Assembly (NCBI GenBank): GCA_037833965.1
Contig: AP031352.1
Coordinates: 24,036,501-24,100,500 of the forward strand
Direction of reading: 5' to 3'
Source: Marchantia polymorpha subsp. ruderalis
Lineage: Eukaryota > Streptophyta > Marchantiopsida > Marchantiales > Marchantiaceae
DNA length: 64,000 nt
Shown: one piece after another, positions 23,331-34,393 of the stretch
How positions within the stretch are numbered: position 1 is the first letter of the stretch
Layout: each line of letters opens with the position of its first letter
The notes under the pieces: model-generated
What the model was told of the DNA's origin: nothing
What the model saw: only the letters and a program-made list of their open reading frames with translations
Databases searched by the model: none
Made by a program: the position numbers and the translations under genes

Positions 23331-24500
23331 CGAAACTAAAAACCTGATAAATTGGACACTAGAAGTGATCAAGACCGACTCTCTCTACTAAAAAATCCAT
23401 GAATCGGATATTGTAATTGATGAAAACCTTTTGAGCGGCTACAAGATATGTGCATATGATGCATGCTTGAACTTGTCCAAAGTTTCAGGCGTTTTGTGAT
23501 ACAACTCTTGAATTTTTCAAATCGCATCATTATATTCTTATTCTAGCATTTACAAACGTGCAAGAGGATTTATAAACTAAAAAATCACACATGCTTCATC
23601 CAAAAAACGCATTCTCTATCTCAACACACTTGATCTGCTTCAATTGTGTAGACAAAGATTACCAATTTGTGTATGATATCATACGTAGAGCAAATTTCCA
23701 ATAGTCTCTCAAAAGTTTTGATTGTATACTCAGATTTTTAATTCCAAAAAAATTAAAGATAGTGCTCCGATCGAGTTCGAGTAAAAACTAAAAATTTGAA
23801 TTATGATTGAATCAGATCGAATCATGGGCAAATTTGTGTAGAAGATTGTATCGAATACAAAACTCAAAAATTAATAAAGCAACCACCAATAAGACATTAG
23901 CTACAAACACAGTTGGTACATAGTCGTCTGCATCTGTTTTCACTCTGTCTCGCGAAACTCTGCTTCTACTCTTGTGTCTAGCACTCCTCCTTCTCCTCCT
24001 CATGCCTACTGCGCAACTCGCTCTCTTGCTTGCTTGTTAGCTAGGCTGCGCTCCGCTAAATATGCTGCTTGTCTTGCCTCATCAAAAAATTCTTGCATCG
24101 TCTCCTCGTCAAGAAAATACTCGCAGCTTCATTTTTTCAATTCTCCCTCATCGTTCCATCACTCAGCCGTCTCCTCACAATCATGAATCCCCGCATCTTG
24201 ATTTGGATTCTATTCAAATTCGACACAATTTTTTGGATCGGATTCAGATTGAAGATCAAATTCGACCTAATCGAAGCTTTAATTAAAGACAACAAAAAAA
24301 CACATACTTTATCTGAACTCACTTGATCTGCTCCAATCGCATAGACAAAGATTATCAATTTATGCTTGATATCATCTGCACAACAAATTTCCAAAAGTCT
24401 GTCTAAGTTTGGATTGTACCAAACTTTCGAGCGACTCTTGGAAATTTGCCAAAATCTTTTTGAAAAACTTTTGGAGCCATTGTGAGAAATTATCGAGTGA
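23331..24500. repeat. Segment with a long direct repeat interrupting the array
   Basis: Positions 23602-23740 and 24292-24420 are related copies in the same orientation, sharing ACACACTTGATCTGCT or ACTCACTTGATCTGCT, TAGACAAAGATTA, and CAAATTTCCAA, and lie about 690 bp apart. The intervening AT-rich DNA has no long ORF. The layout resembles a small element with terminal direct repeats or a segmental duplication. No primer-binding site is visible. Confidence 0.5.
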
Positions 24501-25653
24501 TGTGGAGGATTTGTACTCATGGGAGTCATTAGATCTACACGAAGCTATTGTGAGGGATTATCGGATGATGTGGAAGGTTCGTACTCATGGTGTTCATTTG
24601 ATTAGCACGATCTATTGACATTCTGGATGTATCAACAAGATTCAAACTATCTTGGTGAGCTAATTGACACAAGTAACCTTGTAATAGCTAGAAAGTAAAT
24701 CAAAGGAAGTAATGAATGCGTGACTTGCAAAAATTAAGAAAAAAGAAAAAATTAATCCTTGTCACTCGTGTACGTAAAAGAATTTACACTCTTGATTCTC
24801 GTTAACTGAATCTCAGTTGTGATACATGCGCTTAGATGATAATATTAGGATTTTTTGCTTCATATTATAGTTCTTAGCGCGGGGAGCCTAATTGTACAAA
24901 GTGGAGACTTAAAGAGCTGAAAAAGAGTCTGATCATGTCACAACATAGAGCCGATTCTTGTAAGTCAAGTCATACATTTTAGCCAAACGTTATGGTATCA
25001 TTGATAACATATTGTGTGTTGTGAAGGATTCATTACTTAGATGGTCATTTGGTCCGCACGACCTATTGACAGCCCGAGTTTATCGGCGAGATGCAACTTA
25101 TACGGCTGACTAACACAATCGACCTTATAACATTATAAAAAACAATACAAGAAATTCATGGATTGATGATTTGGCTTTTAAGAAAATATTTAGTGCTTGT
25201 CATTCGTGTACATATGATGGTTCATACTCCTTTTATACCTATTAACAGTTAATTAGTTGTGGTACATACATCTAGACGTGAAAGGATTTTTGGCTTTTGA
25301 TTATAGTTCTAAGCGCGACGAGTCTATTTCTAAGAAGTGAAGATTTGAAGAGTAGCTTAACAAGATAGGTTTGATCTTGTCTATACATCCAATCTATCAA
25401 CAAGTCGTGCGGACCAAATGATCATCAAGAGTACAAATCCTCCACATCATGTGATGTGGAGGATTCGTACTCTTGAGAAACTACCTCAAGAGATGATGAT
25501 CATCAGACGATCTTGATGATCATCTAGACACGGCGAGTCAACACGAGACGAGTCTATTTCTAATCAAACATGTCAAACAAATCAACACGTCGAGTCTACT
25601 TCACCAAATGATCATCAAGAGACTTCTCTACTCTAAACGTCACGGTGCCATTG
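24501..25653 (+). repeat. Further units of the 440-bp repeat family
   Basis: Diverged units resume at about 24540 and at 24984 (CAAACGTTATGG), with the same internal order: TGGTC(C/T)GCACGACC, AAGAAAA or AAAAGA block, TTAGCGCG or TAAGCGCG near the end, and TGTCACAACA. From about 25370 the order breaks up and a piece lies in reverse orientation. A last unit starts near 25634 and is cut at 25653 by the LTR element, continuing at 31054. Confidence 0.7.
25427..25474. repeat. 48-bp near-perfect palindrome
   Basis: Arms of 23 bp starting AAGAGTAC and ending GTACTCTT face each other across 2 bp with one mismatch. The arms are the repeat-family motif TGATGTGGAGGATT in opposite orientation, so this is a head-to-head junction of two repeat units. 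Confidence 0.85.
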
Positions 25654-26141
25654 TGTAACCATCTTTAGTTAGTTAGAACTAAAGTAGAGGTTACTCTAAA
25701 TATTGATGTAGATACTTTAGTGTGCACTAGTCATAGCTGCCACGTCAGCGATCCGCGCACTTGGTAGGTAGAGAGTGGATGTGTTAGTTGACAGTGCCAC
25801 GTCAGCAAACCGTGTGCTTGTAGGTAAGGATTGAGTGTGTTAGTTAATGTGTTAGTTGGGTGCGCCACGTCAGCGATCCGTGTGCTTGTTAGGATTATCC
25901 GCCACGTCATCCATCCACTAGGAGTGGGATGGATGGTGGGGATTAGATCTTATCACCTTGTACTTGTTGGTGAGAGCTATATAAGGGAGAGGAGAACTAT
26001 TGTTGGTATCTCTCATCTTCAGAGTTTACGTTTCTATCTTCGAGTGAGCTTCTCTCTAAACCCTAGTTTAGAGAGAAGCTCACTGGAATCTATCATACGA
26101 TCTCTCGAATCATTTATCTCGATACCATTGTAAGTGTTACA
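25654..26141 (+). repeat. 5' LTR of the chromodomain-type element
   Basis: 488 bp, TG...CA ends, with a TATA-like TATATAAGG at about 25978. It is bordered on the left by CATTG and on the right by the Met primer-binding site. Confidence 0.9.
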
Positions 26142-29100
26142 ATGGTATCAGAGCGACCTTGCTCTTTCCTTGAGTGTGGATTACCCCTCATGGAATAGCA
26201 AGTGAGTGATGATGAAGTGTAGTCTCGAGAGTGTATAGAGGCTGGCAGAGTTCATTCATCTGCATGTAGAGAGAGGTGGAAGGGGGAAATTGTGTTTTTG
26301 CAGATATGGACGGGATTGACAGGAATCCAGTACCGCACCGCACTGGTCAATTTCTAACCTATTCGATATTCACCTTCGTTGCATGGAGAAACATCATTTT
26401 CGGATGTACCTTGTGGCTTGTTGGGGTGCAGATTTTATGACTAGAGTGATGGAGTTAATAGTTACTTATGGAGAGACTTGGGATTGTACTATATACATTC
26501 TATACTGATTGTTTCATGGATTTGAATCGCGAACCACCTGTCCCGGTTCGATTCAGCACTTATGTAGAGATTAGAACAATATATAGACAGAAGAGTATAT
26601 GGAGAGATTTTCTTGTGAGGAATTATGGAGAGGAGTACTATAGAGCTGTGATAGAGTCACCTGCACCTTTTGTGACTCCTTTGTTGAGAGGTCACATAGT
26701 GATTATATTCACTTTGTATTAGAGGGAGTGTGAGAAAGCATGGGGACATCAATTGATATGGGTGAGGTTCTCAATGCAATGATGGCGAAGATGAAGGAGT
26801 TGAAAAAAGCGATAGTAGATGGGCATACCAAGCAACAAGCCATGGAAGATAAAATCTTCGCATTGGAGAGTGAGAAAGTAGAGAGAGAGAGAGTTGGAGA
26901 GATGGAAGTTGAACCTCAAGTTCAAGCTTCCCAAGTTCAGCCAGAACCAACTCCTATTGATGCAGCAGAGGCAAATAGGAGACGTCTTCAAGAGATTGAA
27001 GATCAAGCAAATCTTTTTCTTCGAATGGAAAAATCCTGTAAGGTGGAAGCTTACAAAGGGAGTAGAGCAATGGGAGTGTTAGAAGGATGGATTATGATGA
27101 TGAATATTCATTTATCCCATTTTCATGTTTGTGATTATATTGCAAGAATGTTCATGAGATCTTATCTTACGAATAAGGCTCTCACATGGTACACAACATG
27201 GGAGAGAATGCTTTCAGAACGAGGTGCTACCATTTCGTGGAGTGGAATGCAGGAAGGACTTCTGCAAAATTTTCAAGCGGTGGATTCTCTTCAAACTATA
27301 AGAATGAAGTTGTGGGATCTCAAGCAAAAAGGAGGTTTTCATGAGTACATTGAAGAATTTCGTGATCTTCAAGTATCTATCATGGATATGAGCGGAGCTT
27401 AAGCCTTGGACGTGTTCAAACGAGGCTTGAAGGATCGAATTCGAAAGAAGGTGATGGTAAGCAATCCATCTACTGTGAATGAAGCAATCGCAATTGCTCA
27501 ACGAATTTCGGGTGCTTTTGGTGTCACACACGGTGAACCAGTGAGCAATTTTCGAGATCCATCTGGTCCAACACCGATGGAGTTGGGAAACCTTCGACGT
27601 AGAGAAGGTTTTGCACCAACAAGAGGACCACCACCAAGATCTGGAGGTGAGATTAGGCGACCAGGAGTTCCAAATTTGCAAGAAGGTTATGCAAATAATG
27701 AAATGGTTCGAGGAGGAGCTGGAGTTCGTGACAATCGCCAATGCTATTCATGTGGACGAATGAGTCACATAGCCAAGTTTTGTCGAGTTCGGCCGACACA
27801 ACAAGGAGGACGGCCCATGCAGCAACGCCCGTTCAACAATATGGAGGGAATAGAGTATGAAGAGGTGGAGGAAGTAGTTTCGGGAAACGAAGATCACCAG
27901 TAATCTTGCCTCGCGGCCTTAATGGTTCTACAAAGTGAAGAAAAGTCGAGGTTGAAAGAAGGGAATGGTTGGGAGCTCATGGACGGAGTAAGAAGCAAGC
28001 TCAACTCATTGTCACTGATGGTTTCATGGAAGGACACAAGGTGAGAGTTTTAATTGATCCTGGAGCAACTGAGAATTTTCTATCCAGGAGTGTTGCTATG
28101 AAGTTAGGTTTGATGTTGATGTTGAAGTTAGGTTTGATGTTGAACTTCATCAACCTAGATTTGAGAAGCGGCTACAATCAAATTCGAATTGCAGATGAAG
28201 ATGTTCATAAGACAGCTTTTCGTACTAGGTATGGACACTTTGAGTATCTGGTGATGCCTTTTGGTCTCACTAATGCACTAGCTACATTCATGGGATTGAT
28301 GAACGATATCTTTCGCCCTTATCTAGATAAATTTGTCATTGTTTTTCTAGATGATATATTGGTGTATAGCAAAACTTTGAGTGATCATAGAAGTCATTTA
28401 CGAGAGGTACTTCAAGTTTTAAGAGACAATCAATTGTATGCCAAAGCTTCAAAATGTGAATTTGGCAAGTCAGAAGTAGATTACTTGGGTCATAGAGTTA
28501 CAGCTACAGGAATCCAAGGATGAGTGAGAAGATAGATGCCATTCAGAAATGGATAGCACCTGAGGATCAAACTCAATTGAAGAGTTTTCTAGGGCTCACT
28601 GGATTCTATCGTAGATTTGTGAAAAGTTTTGCTCGCCTAGCTCAGGCCTTGACTTCCATGTTAGTGAAAGGTCAAAAGTGGAGATGGGCAACAGCTCAAG
28701 AGTTAGCTTTTCAAGCATTGAAAGATGCTTTGTTACACGCACATATTCTCAAGTGGTATGATCCTAACCGTTCTATCAAGTTGGCCACTTACGCATCAGG
28801 TACAACAGTATGTGGCAAGCTTCAACAAGAATGGGAGGATGGATGGCATCCAGTTGCTTTCTATTCTCAAAAGTTGGTGGCGGCGGAACAAAATTATCAC
28901 ACGACAGAACGGGAGGAGTTAGTCATCGTGTTGGCAACCAAACATTGGAATCATTACTTGGGTGATAAGGAGTTTGTGGTGGAGACTGATCATAAACCCT
29001 TGATTTATTTGGAAACTCAGAAGGATCTATCCAAACGACAAATTCGATGGGCAGAGTGGCATCAACGCTTCAACATGAAAATTGTGTACGTGGATGGAAA

Positions 29101-30635
29101 GAAGCAACTTGCAGATGCTCTCACACGCATGGCTTGTTTGAATCATGTTGCAGAAGTGAAAATTCAAGCGGATTGGTGGAGCAAGATGTCACAAGCCACA
29201 AAGGAGTATGAAGAGATCACTTGGGCACTACAAACTGGAAAGGCAGAGAAATCTCGAGGTTTGGTGTTTTACAATCAGCGTATATGGATTCCACAAGATC
29301 ACGATTTGCACACAATGATTTTGGCAGAAAGTCATGATACAGCCATTGCAGGTCATGTGGAAGTGAAGAAAACCGTGGAGAGTATACAACGAGTGTACTA
29401 TTGGCCCAAAATACGTGAGGATGTGGTGTCTTATGTTCGAAGTTGTGTTGCTTGTCAACAAAACAAGGCAAGTAATCAAAAACCAGCGGGTTTATTACAC
29501 CCTCTTCCTAATCCAGAACAGCGGTGGGAACATGTCACCATGGATCTTGTATGTGAGTTACCAAGGACTTCGTTAGGACATGATTCAGTGTTGGTTGTTA
29601 TGGACAAATTGAGCAAGATGATTCACATTAGGCCAACCACAAAAACAGTAACAGCTCCACAACTAGCTCAATTGTATCTAGATGCAGTTTTTGTGAATCA
29701 TGGCTTAAGCAAAGTGTTAATCACGGATAGAGTTACTCACTTCACTAGTTTATTTTGGAAAACTTTGTTTAGTTTTTTCAAAACAAAACTAGCAATGTCA
29801 ACGGCCTATCACCCTCAAACTGATGGACAAACTGAGAGGGCAAATAGAACCATAGAGTATATGTTACGAGCATTCACATTAAAAAAGCAAGAAGAGTGGG
29901 ACAACCTTTTGCCACTTGTGGAATTTGCATATAACAATTCTCTTAATGCATTCACAAAAGTGTCTCCATTTTTTCTTATGTATGGAGTTCATCCTATAAC
30001 TCCTTGAAGTTTGATGAGACTTCCCAAAGGAAAGGAGTTTTCAACCAAAGTTGCAGCAGTCAACGAATTCGTGGAGCATATTCACCAAGGAGTACATCAG
30101 GCCAAGGAGAAGTTGGTGATAGCTCAAAATCGACAAAAACAGCATGCCGATGCTCATCGTAGAGAAGTGATTTTTGAGGTTGGAGATCATGTTTGGTTAT
30201 CTACAACGAATTTGTCTCTTGTAGGAACACCAAAGTTAAACCCTAGGTTCATTGGTCCATTTTTGGTTTTGAAGCGTGTTGGTGAAGTGTCATACAAGTT
30301 GGAACTTCCGTCACATATGAAAATACATCCAGTATTTCATGTGTCGCGATTGCGAAAACATGTACCACGACCAAAACAATTCACCAACCAACCAGCACCA
30401 CCTCCTCTTCCAACCTTGATAGCAGATCATGAGGAGTTTGAGGTAGAAAAGATACTCAAGAAACGTATTCGAGGTCATAAATATCCCAAAGCAGAGTATT
30501 TGATTTAATGGAAAGTCTATCCATCGTATGAATCAACTTGGGAACCAGCTAAAAATTTAGCAAATGCACCTTTGATAGTTCAGGAGTTTGAATGTATGTG
30601 CAACGAGGACGTTGCATCTTAAAAGGAGTAAGGTT

Positions 30636-31053
30636 TGTAACCATCTTTAGTTAATTAGAACTAAAGTAGAGGTTACTCTAAATATTGATGTAGATACTTT
30701 AGTGTGCACTAGTCATAGTGCCACGTCAGCGATCCGCGCACTTGGTAGGTAGAGAGTGGATGTGTTAGTTGACAGTGACACGTCAGCAAACCGTGTGCTT
30801 GTAGGTAAGGATTGAGTGTGTTAGTTAATGTGTTAGTTGGGTGCGCCACGTCAGCGATCCGTGTGCTTGTTAGGATTATCCGCCACGTCATCCATCCACT
30901 AGGAGTGGGATGGATGGTGGGGATTAGATCTTATCACCTTGTACTTGTTGGTGAGAGCTATATAAGGGAGAGGAGAACCATTGTTGGTATCTCTCATTTC
31001 AGAGTTTACGTTTCTATCTTCGAGTGAGCTTCTCTCTAAACCCTAGTGTTACA
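30636..31053 (+). repeat. 3' LTR of the chromodomain-type element
   Basis: 418-bp copy with the same TG...CA ends, followed by the target duplication CATTG. It is nearly identical to the 5' copy over the aligned length. Confidence 0.9.
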
Positions 31054-31460
31054 CATTGGAGGCACATATTGGGTGATGTGGAGGGTTTGTACTTTGGATG
31101 ATCATTTGGTCTGCACAACCTAATGACAGCCCGGTCCCGAGTGTATTGGCAAGATTCAACCTATCTTGCTGAGCTAGCTAACACAATCCACCTTGTAACA
31201 GCAAGAAGTAGAAACCTAAGGGATTGATCTACACGAAAACTTGGCATTTAAGAAAAGATTTAGTCATTGTATCATATTACTTTCATAAATGTTAATTGTA
31301 CTTGAGTCATAGTACAATTGGTTCTTAAAATTCAATATATAGAAACTGATTGTACTCTTTATGTGCATTAACTAAATCTTAGTTGTGGTACATGGAACTG
31401 GAGAAGAACTTCAGGATTTTTGGCTTTCTATTGTAGTACTTAGCGCATGGAGTCTACTTG
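31054..31460 (+). repeat. Continuation of the split 440-bp repeat unit
   Basis: It starts with the second copy of CATTG and carries on the repeat motif order (TGATGTGGAGGGTTTG, TCATTTGGTCTGCAC, AAGAAAAGATTTAGT, TACTTAGCGC). With 25634-25653 on the other side of the LTR element it makes one unit, so the element inserted into a pre-existing repeat. Confidence 0.8.
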
Positions 31461-31880
31461 AAAGATACGCTATTTCTTTATTCTCTTTCAGTAAAGTTTA
31501 TAAAAAAAATTAGCCTATATAAAACTTCTATATGAGTACATGTTCACTCAAACCTTCAATCTCTATGCAAAGTGTACAACTTTGTCGTTATCACCAGTCC
31601 ATCATGTCTTGACAAACATAGAGGGAAAGGTAAATATGTCTCGTGAAGAGGGACATAAGTGAACTTCAGATTCTCCCTCTCATACCTAGGTCATATCTGA
31701 TCAAGCATGGATTTTTTTAGAGGCGTTTTAAAAAATAATAGTTGGACATATTTATATATAGAAAATATCTAGAAAATTCTGCTTGTTGACATAAACATTA
31801 ATATCCCACTAATTACATTTTCATATCATCATTCGAGCAAGTAAAACTACAATTTTCCGGATTTTGAACAAATAGTTGGT
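31461..31880. other. Spacer
   Basis: AT-rich DNA between the repeat array and the GC-rich block at about 31.9 kb. Nothing recognisable. Confidence 0.4.
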
Positions 31881-32190
31881 TCCCGATGACGAAGGCAGAT
31901 TAATATCAATTCTGTCCTGGATCCGTCAAACTGCCTTGTCAAAACTGGATGTAAACTGGTGAAACAAACGATGGTGCGTTGATAGTAGCGGTCGGCATGG
32001 CTCCTCGGTAGCCGGCTTCTAACCGGCTCGGCTGCGAGCTTGGTCGAGTCGGCTCTGGAGCCGGCTCCATTTTGAGATAGCGGCTCAAGCCGGCTTCCTT
32101 ATATGATATGTACCGCAAATATTGGCTAATGCCGAATACATTGATTGTCATTCTGGACTGCTGGCCGGTTGCCGTCGCGGCGCTGGGACC
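31881..32190. other. GC-rich block with CCGGCT repeats, possible 5' part of a hAT element
   Basis: Short repeats of GCCGGCTT, ACCGGCTC and GAGCCGGCTC crowd into about 31995-32100, like the subterminal repeats of hAT transposons. The block ends in GACC, and the same GACC follows the LTR element at 40048, just before a hAT transposase of similar base composition. I infer that both sides were one hAT element before the LTR insertion. Terminal inverted repeats were not found. Confidence 0.35.
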
Positions 32191-33048
32191 TGTAAGACCG
32201 GGTGTTGCACATATGTACTAAGTCTTAGAAGTGGTCAAGGGAATAAGGATGATTAGCCAAGGCATAGCTAAGACTAGCTAGTTATGACTAAACTAGTTAG
32301 TTATAACTAAGTTTATCTAGTCATGACTAAGTTTAGCTACAATGTCTATAGTTGGCGGAGTAATTAGCGGAGTTCTAGAAGAATGGAGTGAGCACTTCTA
32401 TTTTGTCTTTTACAAGGAGTGAGCACTTCTATTTTGTCTTATACAAAAGTTCTAGATTCCAAGGGATTAGATATTTGACTAGAAGCTTGGATTTGATTGG
32501 TTTGACTAAATGTATGAAAGATGATTGGCTAGACTAAGTCTAATGTTGACTTAGTGGCTAGGAAGCTTGTAGAAGTTTAAAAGCTTCCAATGGCATGTCG
32601 CCACCTCAACCTTGGATTCCGGAAGCTTCTAGAAGGTTTAGGTAGGCCAATGGCATGTTGCCACGTAGAGAAGGTTAGTCAAACTTACCTAGGTAAAAGT
32701 AAGTTAGGAGAAATTACCACATGTTACTATGGTAACTTCTCAAGTAGTATAAATAGAGAGGTAGAGTAGCACCTCTCAAGCAAGTTTGGAGAGTCATGTG
32801 TGAGGACTTGTTTCAGTAATGAAGGAGTGAAGTTTTTGAGTATCTTGGAGTATCGACGTGTGTTTGCATTTATGTGAAGAGGGTGATGTGAGGAGAGTTG
32901 TGTGTGAGTTGGAGTGATACATGAGAGTTTGTAAGAGAAGGTGTTTGGGACATGAGTGAGAGTATGAATCTTAGTCTTCTAGAACCATGATGCGCTACCA
33001 CAAAGCCATCAGAGGTAAACCTGAGTGAGAGTCAGCCCGGAGGTTGCA
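32191..33048 (+). repeat. 5' LTR of the whole-looking element
   Basis: 858 bp, beginning TGTAAGACC and ending GGTTGCA, with a TATA-like TATAAATAG near 32750. Identical by eye to the 3' copy. Confidence 0.92.
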
Positions 33049-33724
33049 TTTTTGGTTCCGTTGCCGGGACCTCAATCTAGAAGGCGGAATGTTTAGGATT
33101 CGATTTCTAGCTCGAGAGAAAGTATCCATGAGGGATCACTTGGTGTTAACATTGGGGAATGAAAGAGCGGAGAGTGTGCTTGAGAGCGAAATTCCATTTG
33201 TTTATCCCATAGTCTCATATGATAGCCTAGAGTGATTTTGTATGTTTTGTTCACGTAAACATGTCTTTTTGAGAGAAAAGTGATCTTAGACACCGAAAAG
33301 TATTTTTGAAGGTATTCTTCAAAGTTTTTATTGATTTTAGAGTGAAAGATAGAGAAAATTTACGTTTTTGTTTCAGGTCCAGATCATGTGTTAACAGAAA
33401 GATATGAGAGTTAGAAGTTGAGTGGGTTTTCACGGGTATCAAAAGTCTGCTCTCTGGAAAGTTTGTACAGAGTTGATTACTTTTTCTGTATTTCAATTTA
33501 GGCTTTGAAACTTCGTACGAGTGTGTATTGGAAGAAAAGCTACGTTTGAGTCAAAATTTCACTGAGAGATCACGTCTAGAGACGAAGTTATGTTGATTTG
33601 AAGTTGAGGGGGTACAAAAGCAAGATAACAAAGCAAAAGTTTTTGATTTCTTTATTCACAGTTTTCGTCAAGTAGATAGCGTTTCTGGGAGAGGTCTTTT
33701 GAGTGGTTTCTACCTTATGGGAAA

Positions 33725-34168
33725 ATGAGTGAACAAGAAGGTTGGAAGGTTAGGTTATCCAAAGTACCTCAAGGCTTGGATGTTATAGTGTCTTTAGACT
33801 CCAATACAAGAGAATTCAAGGTGGAGTTTGAAGAAAGAGTAGTGAGTCAATCTCCAAGAGCCAAACGTGAAACTTGTTTTTATTGTGGAGAGGAGGGCCA
33901 TAAGGTTGTCAATTGTTCCCTGCGGAACAAAGATAGAAGATTGAGGAGCAAGAGGAACTTGGGAGATTTGAAACTTCACTTGGGACCATCATCGCCACAT
34001 GAATCCCAAAGCGCCACCTTCTGTGACAATTGCGGAGTGATTGGGCTACCAGCGGGACACGAATGCAGCGGAGTGAAGGCACTTCTGGAATCACTTGTGG
34101 AAGGGTTTGACGGCAAGCTAAGTGCTGAAACAGAGAAAGTGACCTCAGCGGGTTCAAGCTCCAACTGA
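33725..34168 (+). CDS. Small zinc-knuckle ORF between 5' LTR and gag-pol
   Basis: A 147-aa ORF with a classical C-x2-C-x4-H-x4-C knuckle (CFYCGEEGHKVVNC, about residues 57-70) and a second Cys/His cluster starting CDNCG. It lies upstream of gag-pol and is separate from the gag knuckle. The knuckle suggests nucleic-acid binding. It may be an accessory ORF or an extra N-terminal gag part; which of the two cannot be settled from the sequence. Confidence 0.55.
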   Translation: MSEQEGWKVRLSKVPQGLDVIVSLDSNTREFKVEFEERVVSQSPRAKRETCFYCGEEGHKVVNCSLRNKDRRLRSKRNLGDLKLHLGPSSPHESQSATFCDNCGVIGLPAGHECSGVKALLESLVEGFDGKLSAETEKVTSAGSSSN

Positions 34169-34393
34169 AGATGGAGATCATCATTCGAATGATGGAGAAG
34201 ATGATGATGAGGGTAAGACTCATCGTATGCCTAGGAGAGGAGAGAGCTTTGGCTATCTTGGAACAACCAATTCCTTTTGTGTTTCCTTTGATGAATTACT
34301 CAAGGATGGAGTTAGTGTTGTTTATATTGTATTAGGAAGCCCCATATAAATTTCCAATAGAAAAGAAAAAAAAAAAAAAAAAAAAAAAATTAG

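Larger units (their letters stand above)
25654..31053 (+). mobile_element. Ty3/gypsy LTR retrotransposon, chromodomain type, broken
   Basis: This element carries LTRs at 25654-26141 and 30636-31053 and a 5-bp target duplication CATTG (25649-25653 and 31054-31058). A primer-binding site TGGTATCAGAGC (26143-26154) is complementary to initiator tRNA-Met, and a purine-rich tract precedes the 3' LTR. Parts in order: gag (about 26740-27900) with a CYSC-type zinc knuckle, protease (about 27970-28110), reverse transcriptase with the LDD core, RNase H, integrase with an HHCC-like start (about 29340-29470) and core, and a C-terminal chromodomain (about 30420-30600). The order PR-RT-RH-IN-chromodomain marks it as a chromovirus. 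It is broken at roughly half a dozen places. The aligned LTR parts differ at only a handful of positions, so the insertion is fairly young. It sits inside the 440-bp repeat array. Confidence 0.92.

Noticed and set aside
4384-24500. CRISPR-like arrays
   Set aside because: The repeats present are simple microsatellites or diverged tandem units without regular spacers; none has CRISPR architecture.
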